A stretch of 64,000 nt of DNA, from positions 124,001 to 188,000 of the forward strand of contig JACJXH010000002.1 of assembly GCA_020636745.1 (NCBI GenBank). The letters run 5' to 3'. Each line of letters begins with the position of its first letter. Positions within the stretch are counted from its first letter, which is position 1. Made by a program: the position numbers and the translations under genes. The DNA is from Lentimicrobiaceae bacterium (GTDB lineage Bacteria > Bacteroidota > Bacteroidia > Bacteroidales > Lentimicrobiaceae). Below, piece after piece: positions 25,655 to 34,569 of this stretch. Below the pieces are notes generated by a model, which did no database searches, had not been told where the DNA came from, and was given only the letters and a program-made list of their open reading frames with translations.

Positions 25655-28600
25655 TTATTCAGACAAAACGACTTTACGTACAGCAGAAAAATCGCCTGAA
25701 ACCAGTTTGATAAAATAAATTCCGGGTTTCAGATTTTCAGCAGAAACGGTTAAAGAATGTGAACCTGACTGAAGTTGAGTATAATTGCCCAGTTGCATAA
25801 TTTCTTGTCCGAGGAGATTTACAACACTGATTTTTGCCGAATTGGCCTGTTTCAGGTTGAAATTGATGTGAAGCTGATTGCGGAATGGGTTTGGATATAA
25901 AACAAGTGCATTTTCAGCATCCACTGTTTCAACGCCCACAACAGTCATGTATATTTCATTTGAAGCTTCTGATTCGCAACCAGCAGCTGAAGAAACAACC
26001 ACATGGTAATAATCAGAAACAACTGGTTCAAATATCTGATCAACAGCTCCTTCAATTGGACCTTCACGGTTATACCATTGATTGCCTTCTGCAGCACTAG
26101 AAATTAACTGGTTCTGGTTTTGCTCAATTACCGGGGTTTCCGGAACAGGTATAACTTCAAGAGCCAGTTCAGTATTGGCAGTGGCTAAACCATCAGCAAT
26201 GGTTAACTGGAATGTTGTTGATTCGGTGAGAGTGGCAATTGGGTTAAACAAAGTGGCATCGTTTAAGAGTTCAGCAGGAGTCCAGCTGTAAGTAACGTCT
26301 CCGTCAGCATTTTTTACAAAAGCGAAAAGCTGACCTGAGCCTCCCATACAAAGTTGGGCCGGATAAGCAAAAGCTGTAGCAGTAAGCTCAGTTGAACTTC
26401 CACCTGCATTTCCTGACGGGAATAAGATATCATCAATAAATGCGGCATCCTGACCATTGCTTACGCTGTTGTCTTTTGAATAAGTCCATTTGAAAGTATG
26501 TGTACCTGCTGTTACAGGAACTGAAACAACACTCCAGGCTACATCGCCCGACCATGAACCTTTTTCAGTGCCATCAATGTAAAATTTAAGATAATCGTAA
26601 CCACTTTCGCTTGAAACCATTCTTGAGAAAGAAATATTATCAGCAGCAGCCACTTCCATGGTAATTTGAAGGGTGGTACTTCCATTGTGAGAGATTGCGC
26701 CTGATTTGGCTGCAAATGTTCCACTGTTAACGGATGAATTCGTAATGGTCCAAGGGATTGTGCTGGAATTTACCCAATCGAAGGCTGTAAAATCACCAGT
26801 TTCAAAATCTTCAATAATCAGACCTACTGATGGAGTGTAAGATTTTGATACATTGTATAATCCGGCTGATGCTGTGAAGTAAAGGTTGATGCTGGTGCCG
26901 ATTTCAATATCAGGACTAATTGAAACGTTATAAACAGCATTCATGCTTTCGCTTCCCGGGATATTTCCAATCTGATATTCAATGAAATCAATTGCGATGC
27001 CATCGCTGTCGGTAAATAAATGTGAAACAGTTTCAAGGGCTTCGCAATGACCGATATTGTTAACAGGAACAGAGATAATTACATTTTCACCCGGATCGAG
27101 ACGACCGTTGTTATTACCGGAGGCATCATCAATCAGAAGGTTTGAAGCTTCAAGTTCAGGTGCGTTTAATTTTACTGTATAACTGGAGTTCCAGGTTTCA
27201 GTTCCGTCGGTAATTTCCAGGTTAAATACAACCGGGGTCTGGTCAGGTAACCATTCTGAGGCTGTTACTTCAAAAGCGTTTTCCATTTCAACTATTGCAC
27301 CAGGGGCAATGTTTGGCCATGTTTCAACATTCTGATCAATGGTAACGTAAGGTGAAGTAGTTGATAAAGTTACGGTAATATTGGCACCTTCGGAGTTACC
27401 AACATTTTTCAAAGCCATGTTGAAACCAAAAGATTCGGCATATTCAGGCAATTGGTTATTGTTGGCGCCAGCATCATTTACCGATTGTGATTGCAACATT
27501 ACGTATGGGCCTTCAGGTGAAGCTACTATAACAGAACCGATAAATGGTTGTTTGTTCTGAGCGGTAACAATAACTTCAGCATCGCCGGGAACACTGATAG
27601 GATTAAGTGTAACAACAGCCACTCCAAATTCATCAGCCAAAGCACTTCCGTAAAGGACGCCGTCCTTAGAGATAGCAACGTAAGCATAAGGCTCGGCAGT
27701 AACGGTAAATTCGGTGGTTTGCAGCGGCATAAGTGGCTCATACGAAACAGTCATTTCGTCGGGGACACCCATGTAAATGGTAAGTGAAGGATCGCCCATG
27801 AGGCAATAAATTTCCCAGTAATAGGTTGTTCTTGATGATCCTGATTCGGTAACAGCAAGGTTTCCTGCAAATAACATCTGACCCTGTGAAGTATACCATT
27901 CGCTGAAAGGCTCGCCATGATCATGGAAAGCACGGTCATAATTACCAAGAGTAGTGGCTTCATAAGTGGGGTTAACCATAATGGCACCAACACCAACTCC
28001 AAAGTAGTAATCTTCGTCCCAATATGAACTGTTTGATGCTCCGATATAACCAACTGCTCCTTTGTGTGAAGCTCTGAGTAATTCTTCGCCGAAGCAATTG
28101 GTGTTATATGTGCTGGTGAGACAGCAGTTACCAACGAGCAAAGGATATTTACCATCGTTTTGCAGACCAGGGATGTCGGAAATTTCAAAACCCGGATCAG
28201 CCCAACCGCTTGAACTTCCGTGAGCGGTGTAGTTGCCATAGGCCACGCCATTGCTTACATTTTGAATGATAGCGGATGCTGAGCTGCCTGATTCAGGATA
28301 AAGGTAAGTGTGACTTAATAAACCATGAGCCTCATTAAAATAGTAAGTAGTTCCGTAGTTGATTTGTCCGTTACCGTATGTGGGTGCGTTTCCTGCATCA
28401 ACACCTGAAATCATCACACATTCACCCAGGAATGAAGGATCGGGGAACTGGTATTGTTCATACATCAAAGTTTTATCAATTTGAGGTTGTAGCTGAGCAA
28501 TATTGGTGGCTGAAAAGCGTCCATAATACATTTCAGGAAGATCGTCGTTGGTGTATTCGCAGTAATAAAGGTCAGATACGTGTCCGCCCTGACTGAATGC

Positions 28601-29575
28601 CGGAATCTGAGCTACGTCACCTACAAAAAGAACAAAGGTTGGAGCGGGGTCTTCTGGTGTGCCGGCATTGTAAACACCCTGGAGGTAATTTTTAATGGAA
28701 GTAGTGGTTGTTCCAACTTCAGGCTGGTTGGTATAAGCTTCAACAACATTAAATCCTTTGCGGGTTTTCCATTGAATAAATGGTTGTAAGGTTTCCTGGA
28801 ACATAGGATCGGAAACGATGAGATATTTGATAGGGTAGCGGGTGAAATTTTCGCGTGAACTGTTTCCAACTTTAATATCGTTAAGCAGGGTTGCATTTAA
28901 TCCGCCAAAATATGGAGAGCGGGTTTTTTCTTTTAAAAGTTGGGTTTCAGCGTAATTGCCATTCAAAAATCTGACATTCACTACCAGGTTGTCGTAAACC
29001 CTGATTACACCACTTACCGGATTGTATTCTACAGGAGAAATGTCAAGACGAGCCATGCGTGTTCCACGCATAAAACCAAGGATTTCGGCTGAAGCTAATT
29101 CCTTGCCGTAAAAACTGTTGCTTCCATAAACTTTATTGTTGATGAGCAGGGGAATTTCTTCCGTTTGATTTTTTGCAACCGGAGCCTGGGCAGGAATAAT
29201 GCGGCTGTTAATTCCAAGATCGTTCAGATTATACTCTCTGACATCGTAGCTAACAACATCAATTTCGATGCTCGCACCTACCGGTACTTCAATTAGCTTG
29301 CGCATTACCGGAAGTTTTGGATAACCTTCTTCCACGGCATAACTGTATCCGTTGGCTGAAATCTCTGTAAACAAGCCTTTGTCGGTGTTTACTTCCAGAT
29401 TGTTGAGAGAAGAAAGAGTGCTTTTAACCCTCATTCCGGCAAAGTCAGTTTGCTCGACCGAAATTCCGGTTTTCCCGTTTTGTTTTAGTACTACCTGTGC
29501 GGTAGATACATTTCCAGTAAGCAACAAAGCTACTGTAGCAAAACTAATTGCGATAAAAAGTAAAGCTTTTTTCAT
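25655..29575 (-). CDS. Gingipain-like C25 cysteine protease with adhesin-like and T9SS sorting domains
   Basis: This 1306-residue secreted protease leads a tandem pair. After a signal peptide and propeptide, the C25 domain (about 245-600) shows H452 in TAHGSSSGW and C485 in VGNCCLTS, again 33 residues apart and closer to RgpB than its neighbour. Ig-like repeats follow to about 900. A jelly-roll domain at about 920-1065 (EDFETGDF to FIDDILFP) resembles MAM/cleaved-adhesin modules of gingipains. Ig/PKD-like segments and a T9SS sorting domain (LYPNPFRNQ to RKVVLSE) end the protein. Promoter elements precede it at 29633-29663. Extracellular peptide degradation is the likely job. Confidence 0.92.
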   Translation of the reverse strand: MKKALLFIAISFATVALLLTGNVSTAQVVLKQNGKTGISVEQTDFAGMRVKSTLSSLNNLEVNTDKGLFTEISANGYSYAVEEGYPKLPVMRKLIEVPVGASIEIDVVSYDVREYNLNDLGINSRIIPAQAPVAKNQTEEIPLLINNKVYGSNSFYGKELASAEILGFMRGTRMARLDISPVEYNPVSGVIRVYDNLVVNVRFLNGNYAETQLLKEKTRSPYFGGLNATLLNDIKVGNSSRENFTRYPIKYLIVSDPMFQETLQPFIQWKTRKGFNVVEAYTNQPEVGTTTTSIKNYLQGVYNAGTPEDPAPTFVLFVGDVAQIPAFSQGGHVSDLYYCEYTNDDLPEMYYGRFSATNIAQLQPQIDKTLMYEQYQFPDPSFLGECVMISGVDAGNAPTYGNGQINYGTTYYFNEAHGLLSHTYLYPESGSSASAIIQNVSNGVAYGNYTAHGSSSGWADPGFEISDIPGLQNDGKYPLLVGNCCLTSTYNTNCFGEELLRASHKGAVGYIGASNSSYWDEDYYFGVGVGAIMVNPTYEATTLGNYDRAFHDHGEPFSEWYTSQGQMLFAGNLAVTESGSSRTTYYWEIYCLMGDPSLTIYMGVPDEMTVSYEPLMPLQTTEFTVTAEPYAYVAISKDGVLYGSALADEFGVAVVTLNPISVPGDAEVIVTAQNKQPFIGSVIVASPEGPYVMLQSQSVNDAGANNNQLPEYAESFGFNMALKNVGNSEGANITVTLSTTSPYVTIDQNVETWPNIAPGAIVEMENAFEVTASEWLPDQTPVVFNLEITDGTETWNSSYTVKLNAPELEASNLLIDDASGNNNGRLDPGENVIISVPVNNIGHCEALETVSHLFTDSDGIAIDFIEYQIGNIPGSESMNAVYNVSISPDIEIGTSINLYFTASAGLYNVSKSYTPSVGLIIEDFETGDFTAFDWVNSSTIPWTITNSSVNSGTFAAKSGAISHNGSTTLQITMEVAAADNISFSRMVSSESGYDYLKFYIDGTEKGSWSGDVAWSVVSVPVTAGTHTFKWTYSKDNSVSNGQDAAFIDDILFPSGNAGGSSTELTATAFAYPAQLCMGGSGQLFAFVKNADGDVTYSWTPAELLNDATLFNPIATLTESTTFQLTIADGLATANTELALEVIPVPETPVIEQNQNQLISSAAEGNQWYNREGPIEGAVDQIFEPVVSDYYHVVVSSAAGCESEASNEIYMTVVGVETVDAENALVLYPNPFRNQLHINFNLKQANSAKISVVNLLGQEIMQLGNYTQLQSGSHSLTVSAENLKPGIYFIKLVSGDFSAVRKVVLSE

Positions 29576-29994
29576 TGGAATTATCCCTTGGTTTTTAATT
29601 AAATTTTTGCCTCTCGGCTTTTTTGCAACTCACAAAACTATATAATTAATGAACTGGTACAAGCTTTTTTATAAAAAAAACAGTGATTTAATCATTTGAA
29701 ATGCTACATGTTACAAACATAATTCAAGATTGTTCCCTATAATCAACCATTTACAGAGATGTAATTCATAACATATAAAAAGTACAGACACTTAATTTGC
29801 TGGCAGGTTGCCTGGTTTTTTGATTAATTACAGGTCATTTATCTGCCTGCTTTGACTGTAACCGGCTATGGTTAGTATGTATAAATGAGTTTTTATGTAC
29901 CTAAAGATAGCTGTAATGAGCGTTAACATTGGTTTTTAATTCGATAATTCAATCAAATTTCATGGATCATCCTGTATACGAATTCAAGAATTTT
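29576..29994. other. 419-bp intergenic region between the protease and rbfA operons
   Basis: Both flanking units are on the minus strand. The right part (29664-29994) is the 3' flank of the permease gene, AT-rich and without a convincing terminator. The left part contains the protease promoter. No gene or RNA was recognised. Confidence 0.55.
29633..29663 (-). promoter_or_regulatory. Promoter of the C25 protease pair
   Basis: The minus strand carries CTTG (rc of 29660-29663), 19 bases, then TAGTTTTG (rc of 29633-29640). The TTG core and TAnnTTTG box match the Bacteroidota consensus with good spacing. The predicted leader is about 55 bases. Confidence 0.48.
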
Positions 29995-31236
29995 TTAGCG
30001 GGAATTTCTGGTAATCGACCGTGTATCTATTTTTCCGAGATTTCTTACCGGAATCCATGCTGCCGCTGTACCAATCAATACGACAGTTATAAAAATGTAA
30101 ACAAAGTCTTTCCATTGCATCAGCACAGGATATGCATTGATAAGAAATGAGCCACCTTCGGCATTGATTTTGACCAGGCCGAACTTTTGTTGTATCATAC
30201 AGATGATTGCACCCAGTAATAGTCCGGCAACGGCTCCGCTGAGTGAAACCATGATTCCTTCACTCATAAATATCCGGTGAATCAGCCTGTTGTCGGCACC
30301 CAGGCTGTGTAAAACAGAGATGTCGCGGCGTTTGTCAATAATAAGCATTGACAATGAGCCGATTACGTTGAAAGTTGCTATTAAAAGAATAAAAGAAAGG
30401 ATAAGAAAGATGGCCCATTTCTCGGAGCGCATGATACGATAAAGGGTTTCCTGTTGCTCAAACCTGTTCTTTATCTTATATTGTTGTCCTAATGTCTTGC
30501 TTATCTGTTTCTGAACACTTTCGTAACCCGTGTTTGAATTAAGCGCAATTTCGACAGAAGTAAGTTCTTTATTGTATGAAAGTAATTCGCGCATAAACGA
30601 TAACGGAACCAAAACATATTTGGTGTCAAAATCCTGTTGGATGGAGAAAATACCTGAGGGCCTGATATCTATTCGGTTAAATGCCTGATTGATATTGGCT
30701 CCGGGGGCCGAAGTCCGGCTGGGAGCATAAACTTCTATTTGCTGCTCATAATCATCCAGGTTGATTCCCAGGTAATAGGCAACTCCCTGTCCCACCACGG
30801 CAAGGGGTTGATCTTTAAAAGTAAGCATGAGGCTGCCGGCTGTAATCATGCTGTCCAGTCCCGTCCAGGTTGAATAAGATGAATCAACTCCTTTAAGAGT
30901 GGCCAGAAACTGATTGGTTCCGTAGCGAAGCAGAGCTTTCTCTTCAATAACGGCAGTTTGGGCTTTAACACCCTGAATGCCGGCTATTTTGTCCCACGGA
31001 TAGGCCTCACTGTCAAAAGTTTTGCCGGAGGCCGGACTAACCTTCAGGGGAGGATCAAACGAATTGAAAAGAGAAGTAACCAAACTTTCAAAACCGTTAA
31101 ACACCGAAAGAACCACAACCAGAGCCATTGTACCAATGGTAACACCAGCCACGGAAATTCCTGAAATGATGTTGATCACGTTGTGTGATTTTTTCGATTT
31201 CAGGTATCGCCAGGCAATGTATAACGGTAATCTCAC
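29995..31236 (-). CDS. FtsX/LolC-E-family ABC transporter permease
   Basis: This 413-residue inner-membrane protein belongs to the MacB/FtsX/LolC-E permease family. It begins RLPLYIAWRYLKSKK, characteristic of LolC/LolE lipoprotein-release permeases, followed by a first helix near residues 22-45, a large periplasmic domain (about 50-270) and three C-terminal helices. The start is GTG; an in-frame stop two codons upstream rules out an earlier one. It is the third gene of an rbfA operon, 10 bases after the methyltransferase. Its ATPase partner is not in the window. Lipoprotein extraction is the family function; efflux is possible. Confidence 0.87.
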   Translation of the reverse strand: MRLPLYIAWRYLKSKKSHNVINIISGISVAGVTIGTMALVVVLSVFNGFESLVTSLFNSFDPPLKVSPASGKTFDSEAYPWDKIAGIQGVKAQTAVIEEKALLRYGTNQFLATLKGVDSSYSTWTGLDSMITAGSLMLTFKDQPLAVVGQGVAYYLGINLDDYEQQIEVYAPSRTSAPGANINQAFNRIDIRPSGIFSIQQDFDTKYVLVPLSFMRELLSYNKELTSVEIALNSNTGYESVQKQISKTLGQQYKIKNRFEQQETLYRIMRSEKWAIFLILSFILLIATFNVIGSLSMLIIDKRRDISVLHSLGADNRLIHRIFMSEGIMVSLSGAVAGLLLGAIICMIQQKFGLVKINAEGGSFLINAYPVLMQWKDFVYIFITVVLIGTAAAWIPVRNLGKIDTRSITRNSR

Positions 31237-31246
31237 GGGTTATGGT

Positions 31247-32053
31247 TTATTTCATAGCTCTGACAATAAGGCCAGTACCTTCGCTGTGCTGAATGCGGGT
31301 ATCGGCATAATTCAATATCAGGCAGAATGGCATGACAAGCAAGTAATAAAACGGCAAAATGACAAAAAGGAGTTTTGAAAAGCCCAGCATCAGAATCGGA
31401 TATTTCATTGAAAGACGCCAGGCTATTTTGCCCGGGCAGCCATACTGGTATCGGGCTTCTGTTGCCGAGAAGCCTGCTTTCCGGAGTTTTTCCTGAATTT
31501 CATCAATGTTGTAACCGTCTCGCACATGCTCTTCGATAAAAGAACCTTCTCCATGGTCATGCACATCCGATCCTCCTTTGTCAGAAGGTGTGGATATCAA
31601 AACCATTCCACCCGGCTTGAGCGAAGCATAGAAATTTTCAAAAACCTTTACATCTTCCTCAATATGCTCCATCACATCAACCGATAGAATAAGATCATAA
31701 TGGTTGGGTTCTGTAAATGTTGTAAGATCGGCTGGTTCAAAACGGGCATTGGTGCGACCGGCACGTGCAAAAAATCCATTGCAGTCATCAATTTGCTCTT
31801 GTTTTACATCAACACCTTTTATTTTCCATTGGCGATCATATCCCGAGAGAAAATAACTGTATTGGCCAAACCCTGATCCGGCATCCAGAATTTCACGAGG
31901 TCCGGCATTGTTGGAAGCCCATTTTCTGATTTCGCGATGAATATGCCAGGTTCTGAGTAAAAGGGTGTCGAGCAGATGGTAAAACAACTTGCGCAACACG
32001 GGTGTGCTGTTAAATACTTTGCCTAAGGATTTTTTAATCGGGTCGTATTGCAT
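31247..32053 (-). CDS. Class I SAM-dependent methyltransferase with C-terminal membrane segment
   Basis: This 268-residue protein has a Rossmann methyltransferase domain (about 40-185): motif I is LDAGSGFGQYS, an acidic residue follows in VDVKQEQID, and SVDVMEHI is the post-II region common in UbiE/Coq5-type enzymes. After about 215 there is a strongly hydrophobic stretch (LMLGFSKLLFVILPFYYLL) that should insert into or associate with the membrane. The substrate may therefore be a lipid or a membrane-bound intermediate. It sits between rbfA (23 bases) and the LolC/E-like permease (10 bases). No specific substrate can be named. Confidence 0.82.
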   Translation of the reverse strand: MQYDPIKKSLGKVFNSTPVLRKLFYHLLDTLLLRTWHIHREIRKWASNNAGPREILDAGSGFGQYSYFLSGYDRQWKIKGVDVKQEQIDDCNGFFARAGRTNARFEPADLTTFTEPNHYDLILSVDVMEHIEEDVKVFENFYASLKPGGMVLISTPSDKGGSDVHDHGEGSFIEEHVRDGYNIDEIQEKLRKAGFSATEARYQYGCPGKIAWRLSMKYPILMLGFSKLLFVILPFYYLLVMPFCLILNYADTRIQHSEGTGLIVRAMK

Positions 32054-32076
32054 AAATCAGATTGATTGGCCAAAGC

Positions 32077-32415
32077 CTATGCTTTCAGCAGTTTGTCAAT
32101 ATTTTCGATGTAATCAAGTGAGTCATCAATAATAAACTCAAGGTCAGGAATAATTCTGAGCTGACCTTTCACCCTTACACCCAGTTGAAACCTGATTTCT
32201 TTTTTCTGATGGTTGATGGCTTTAAAAATCTCATCTTTTTCACCAGGACCGAAGAGGCTGAGGAAAACCCTGGCCAGCGACATGTCTGGTGTAATATTCA
32301 CTTTTGTTACCGTGATAAGGTATCCACGCAACTGGTCGTGGGCCATTATACGAAAAATTTCTCCCAGGTCTTTTTGCAAAAGCCTGGCTATCTTTTGCTG
32401 ACGTTTTGATTCCAT
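32077..32415 (-). CDS. rbfA: Ribosome-binding factor A
   Basis: This 112-residue protein binds the 30S subunit and helps mature the 5' end of 16S rRNA, especially in the cold. It matches the RbfA KH-like fold in length and motifs, from ESKRQQKIARLLQKDLGEIF through VFLSLFG to RIIPDLEFIIDDSLDYIENIDKLL. It is the first gene of an operon with a methyltransferase and a LolC/E-like permease. A TACCTTTG box ends 5 bases before the ATG. Confidence 0.94.
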   Translation of the reverse strand: MESKRQQKIARLLQKDLGEIFRIMAHDQLRGYLITVTKVNITPDMSLARVFLSLFGPGEKDEIFKAINHQKKEIRFQLGVRVKGQLRIIPDLEFIIDDSLDYIENIDKLLKA

Positions 32416-32420
32416 GGCGA

Positions 32421-32428
32421 CAAAGGTA
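32421..32428 (-). promoter_or_regulatory. -7 box abutting rbfA start
   Basis: The minus strand reads TACCTTTG and ends 5 bases before the ATG, predicting a leaderless transcript like those of tatD and the YgiQ gene. No obvious -33 TTTG. Confidence 0.4.
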
Positions 32429-32618
32429 CGGATTAACCAGCTTAAAGTAAAAAGTAAAAAATGAAGAATTCAGGTCTGCTAAATCCAAATACTATTCAGC
32501 TGCCAGCCTCGTTTTTATGCTGATGTTTTTAAATAAACAGGCAGGTCTAAATATACTTTCTGAAAATACGGGCGAATAACTTAACAGAGATTCGAAATTA
32601 TTATAGTCTTTAACCTCT

Positions 32619-32626
32619 TATCTTTG
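32619..32626 (+). promoter_or_regulatory. Candidate promoter -7 box for the MsbA-like gene
   Basis: TATCTTTG matches TAnnTTTG and lies 36 bases before the ATG at 32663. It overlaps the alternative TTG codon, which argues that translation starts at the ATG. Confidence 0.4.
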
Positions 32627-32662
32627 CCAGTTCTTTCGAGATTCAAATATAAACACTTAAAA

Positions 32663-34489
32663 ATGAAAAATCTTGTAAAAGTTTTGCGTTATGCTATTCC
32701 TTATTGGGGTTTTGCATTGCTGAACATTCTGTTTAATATCATCAGTGTTGCTTTTTCCCTGGTCTCGTTTGCAGCGATTATTCCGGTGTTAAATATTCTT
32801 TTTAAGCTGGAAAAGCCTGTACTGGCGCCTGCTGCATTTGAGTGGAAATTTGATGTGCTGAAGCAAAATCTTTATTACCAGATTGGGCGTTTGATTGATC
32901 AATATGGTGAACTTACCACGCTGGCATACATATGCGGGGTAATTATTGTGGTGTTTTTTCTGAAAAACCTTTTCCGGTATCTGGCCATGTATTACATTGC
33001 CGAGGTGCGCAATGGTGTGGTAAGAGATATTAGAAATGCCCTTTATCATAAAATCCTGATTTTGCCGCTTTCCTATTATTCTGAAAAAAAGAAGGGCGAT
33101 ATTATTTCACGCATGACCACCGATGTGCAGGAGGTTGAATGGTCGGTGCTCAGCTCTCTTGAAATGTTGTTTCGCGATCCGGTTACTATTATTGCCTATC
33201 TCATTTCTCTTTTTATGATGAACTATGAGCTTACGCTTATGGTGTTGATACTTCTCCCTGTTAGTGGAGGTCTTATTGGCCGGATTGGCCGGAGCCTGAA
33301 ACGGACATCTGCAAAAGGACAAATCAAAATGGGGGAGTTACTTTCCAATATTGAAGAAACCATCAGTGGCTTGCGCAATATCAAAGCATTTAATTCAATT
33401 GACTGGGCAAATAACAACTTTAAGGAAACCAATTACAAGTACAACAGGCTTATGGTCAGGTTGTTCCGAAAACGCGATCTGGCTTCTCCTCTCAGCGAAT
33501 TTTTGGGAATTGTAGTATCGGTCATTGTAATCTGGTTTGGAGGAAAAATAATCCTTTCTCCTGATTCGTCTATGGATGCTTCTATTTTTATCGTTTATAT
33601 TACGGTGTTTTCACAGATTATTAATCCAATCAAAGCTTTGTCTACTGCCGTATATAATGTGCAGAAAGGTGCTGCTTCGGTTGAAAGGATTGAGCAGGTT
33701 TTAGCCGCCGAAGAGGTGATTACAGAGAAGGAAAATGCCATTCCGGTTAAGGAATTCGAAAAACAGATTGAATACCGAAACGTTTGGTTTCGCTATGAGC
33801 AGGAAGATGTGCTCAAAAATATTAACCTGATAATCCCTAAAGGAAAATCAATTGCGCTGGTGGGAGCTTCTGGTTCAGGAAAATCAACCATGGCTGATTT
33901 GCTCCCCCGGTTTTATGATGTTACTCAAGGTGAAATTTTAATCGATGGAAAACCCATACGCGATTTTGTTATCAGCGATGTAAGGGGATTAATGGGTATT
34001 GTGTCACAGGAAACCATTCTGTTTAATGCTACGGTTCTTGATAACATAACATTTGGTATGCAAGGGGTTAGCAAAGAGGAGGTTATTGCTGCAGCAAAAG
34101 TTGCCAATGCGCATGAATTTATCATGCAGATGCCTGAAGGGTACGAAACCAATATTGGGGATCGGGGCATTAAAATGTCGGGTGGTCAGCGGCAGCGGTT
34201 AAGCATTGCCAGGGCTGTACTGCGCAATCCGCCGGTGATGATACTTGATGAAGCAACTTCAGCGCTTGACACAGAATCAGAACGTTTGGTGCAGGATGCA
34301 TTGCTGAACCTGATGCAGAACCGTACCTCGCTGGTAATTGCTCACCGGTTGTCAACCGTTCAGCATGCCGATGAAATTATTGTAATGCAGAAAGGCGAAA
34401 TTGTTGAAAGAGGCACTCACACTGAACTTATGGCCAGGCATGGAGTATATAAAAGATTAAGCGATTTGCAAACAGTTGATCAGGCATAA
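32663..34489 (+). CDS. MsbA-like ABC exporter (fused membrane and ATPase domains)
   Basis: This 608-residue half-transporter of the MsbA/LmrA type acts as a homodimer to flip lipids or drugs across the inner membrane. Residues of about 1-330 form six transmembrane helices. The nucleotide-binding domain has Walker A GASGSGKST, signature MSGGQRQRL, Walker B MILDEATSALD and switch histidine IAHRLST. I chose the ATG at 32663; an in-frame TTG 13 codons earlier lies on the -7 box. Lipid A-core export (MsbA) is the default guess for a single chromosomal copy in a Gram-negative organism. It is followed 80 bases later by a peptidase-like gene. Confidence 0.9.
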   Translation: MKNLVKVLRYAIPYWGFALLNILFNIISVAFSLVSFAAIIPVLNILFKLEKPVLAPAAFEWKFDVLKQNLYYQIGRLIDQYGELTTLAYICGVIIVVFFLKNLFRYLAMYYIAEVRNGVVRDIRNALYHKILILPLSYYSEKKKGDIISRMTTDVQEVEWSVLSSLEMLFRDPVTIIAYLISLFMMNYELTLMVLILLPVSGGLIGRIGRSLKRTSAKGQIKMGELLSNIEETISGLRNIKAFNSIDWANNNFKETNYKYNRLMVRLFRKRDLASPLSEFLGIVVSVIVIWFGGKIILSPDSSMDASIFIVYITVFSQIINPIKALSTAVYNVQKGAASVERIEQVLAAEEVITEKENAIPVKEFEKQIEYRNVWFRYEQEDVLKNINLIIPKGKSIALVGASGSGKSTMADLLPRFYDVTQGEILIDGKPIRDFVISDVRGLMGIVSQETILFNATVLDNITFGMQGVSKEEVIAAAKVANAHEFIMQMPEGYETNIGDRGIKMSGGQRQRLSIARAVLRNPPVMILDEATSALDTESERLVQDALLNLMQNRTSLVIAHRLSTVQHADEIIVMQKGEIVERGTHTELMARHGVYKRLSDLQTVDQA

Positions 34490-34569
34490 TGTGCTGGTTG
34501 TTAATGCTTATAAGCCTTTTTATCCCTTTTTGCAATGAATTTATTTAAACTTTTTAACCGGATTTTATC

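Noticed and set aside
21805..29575. Duplication or frameshift of a single protease gene
   Set aside because: The two proteins differ along their whole length and in accessory domains; each has its own signal peptide, dyad and sorting domain, so they are separate paralogues.
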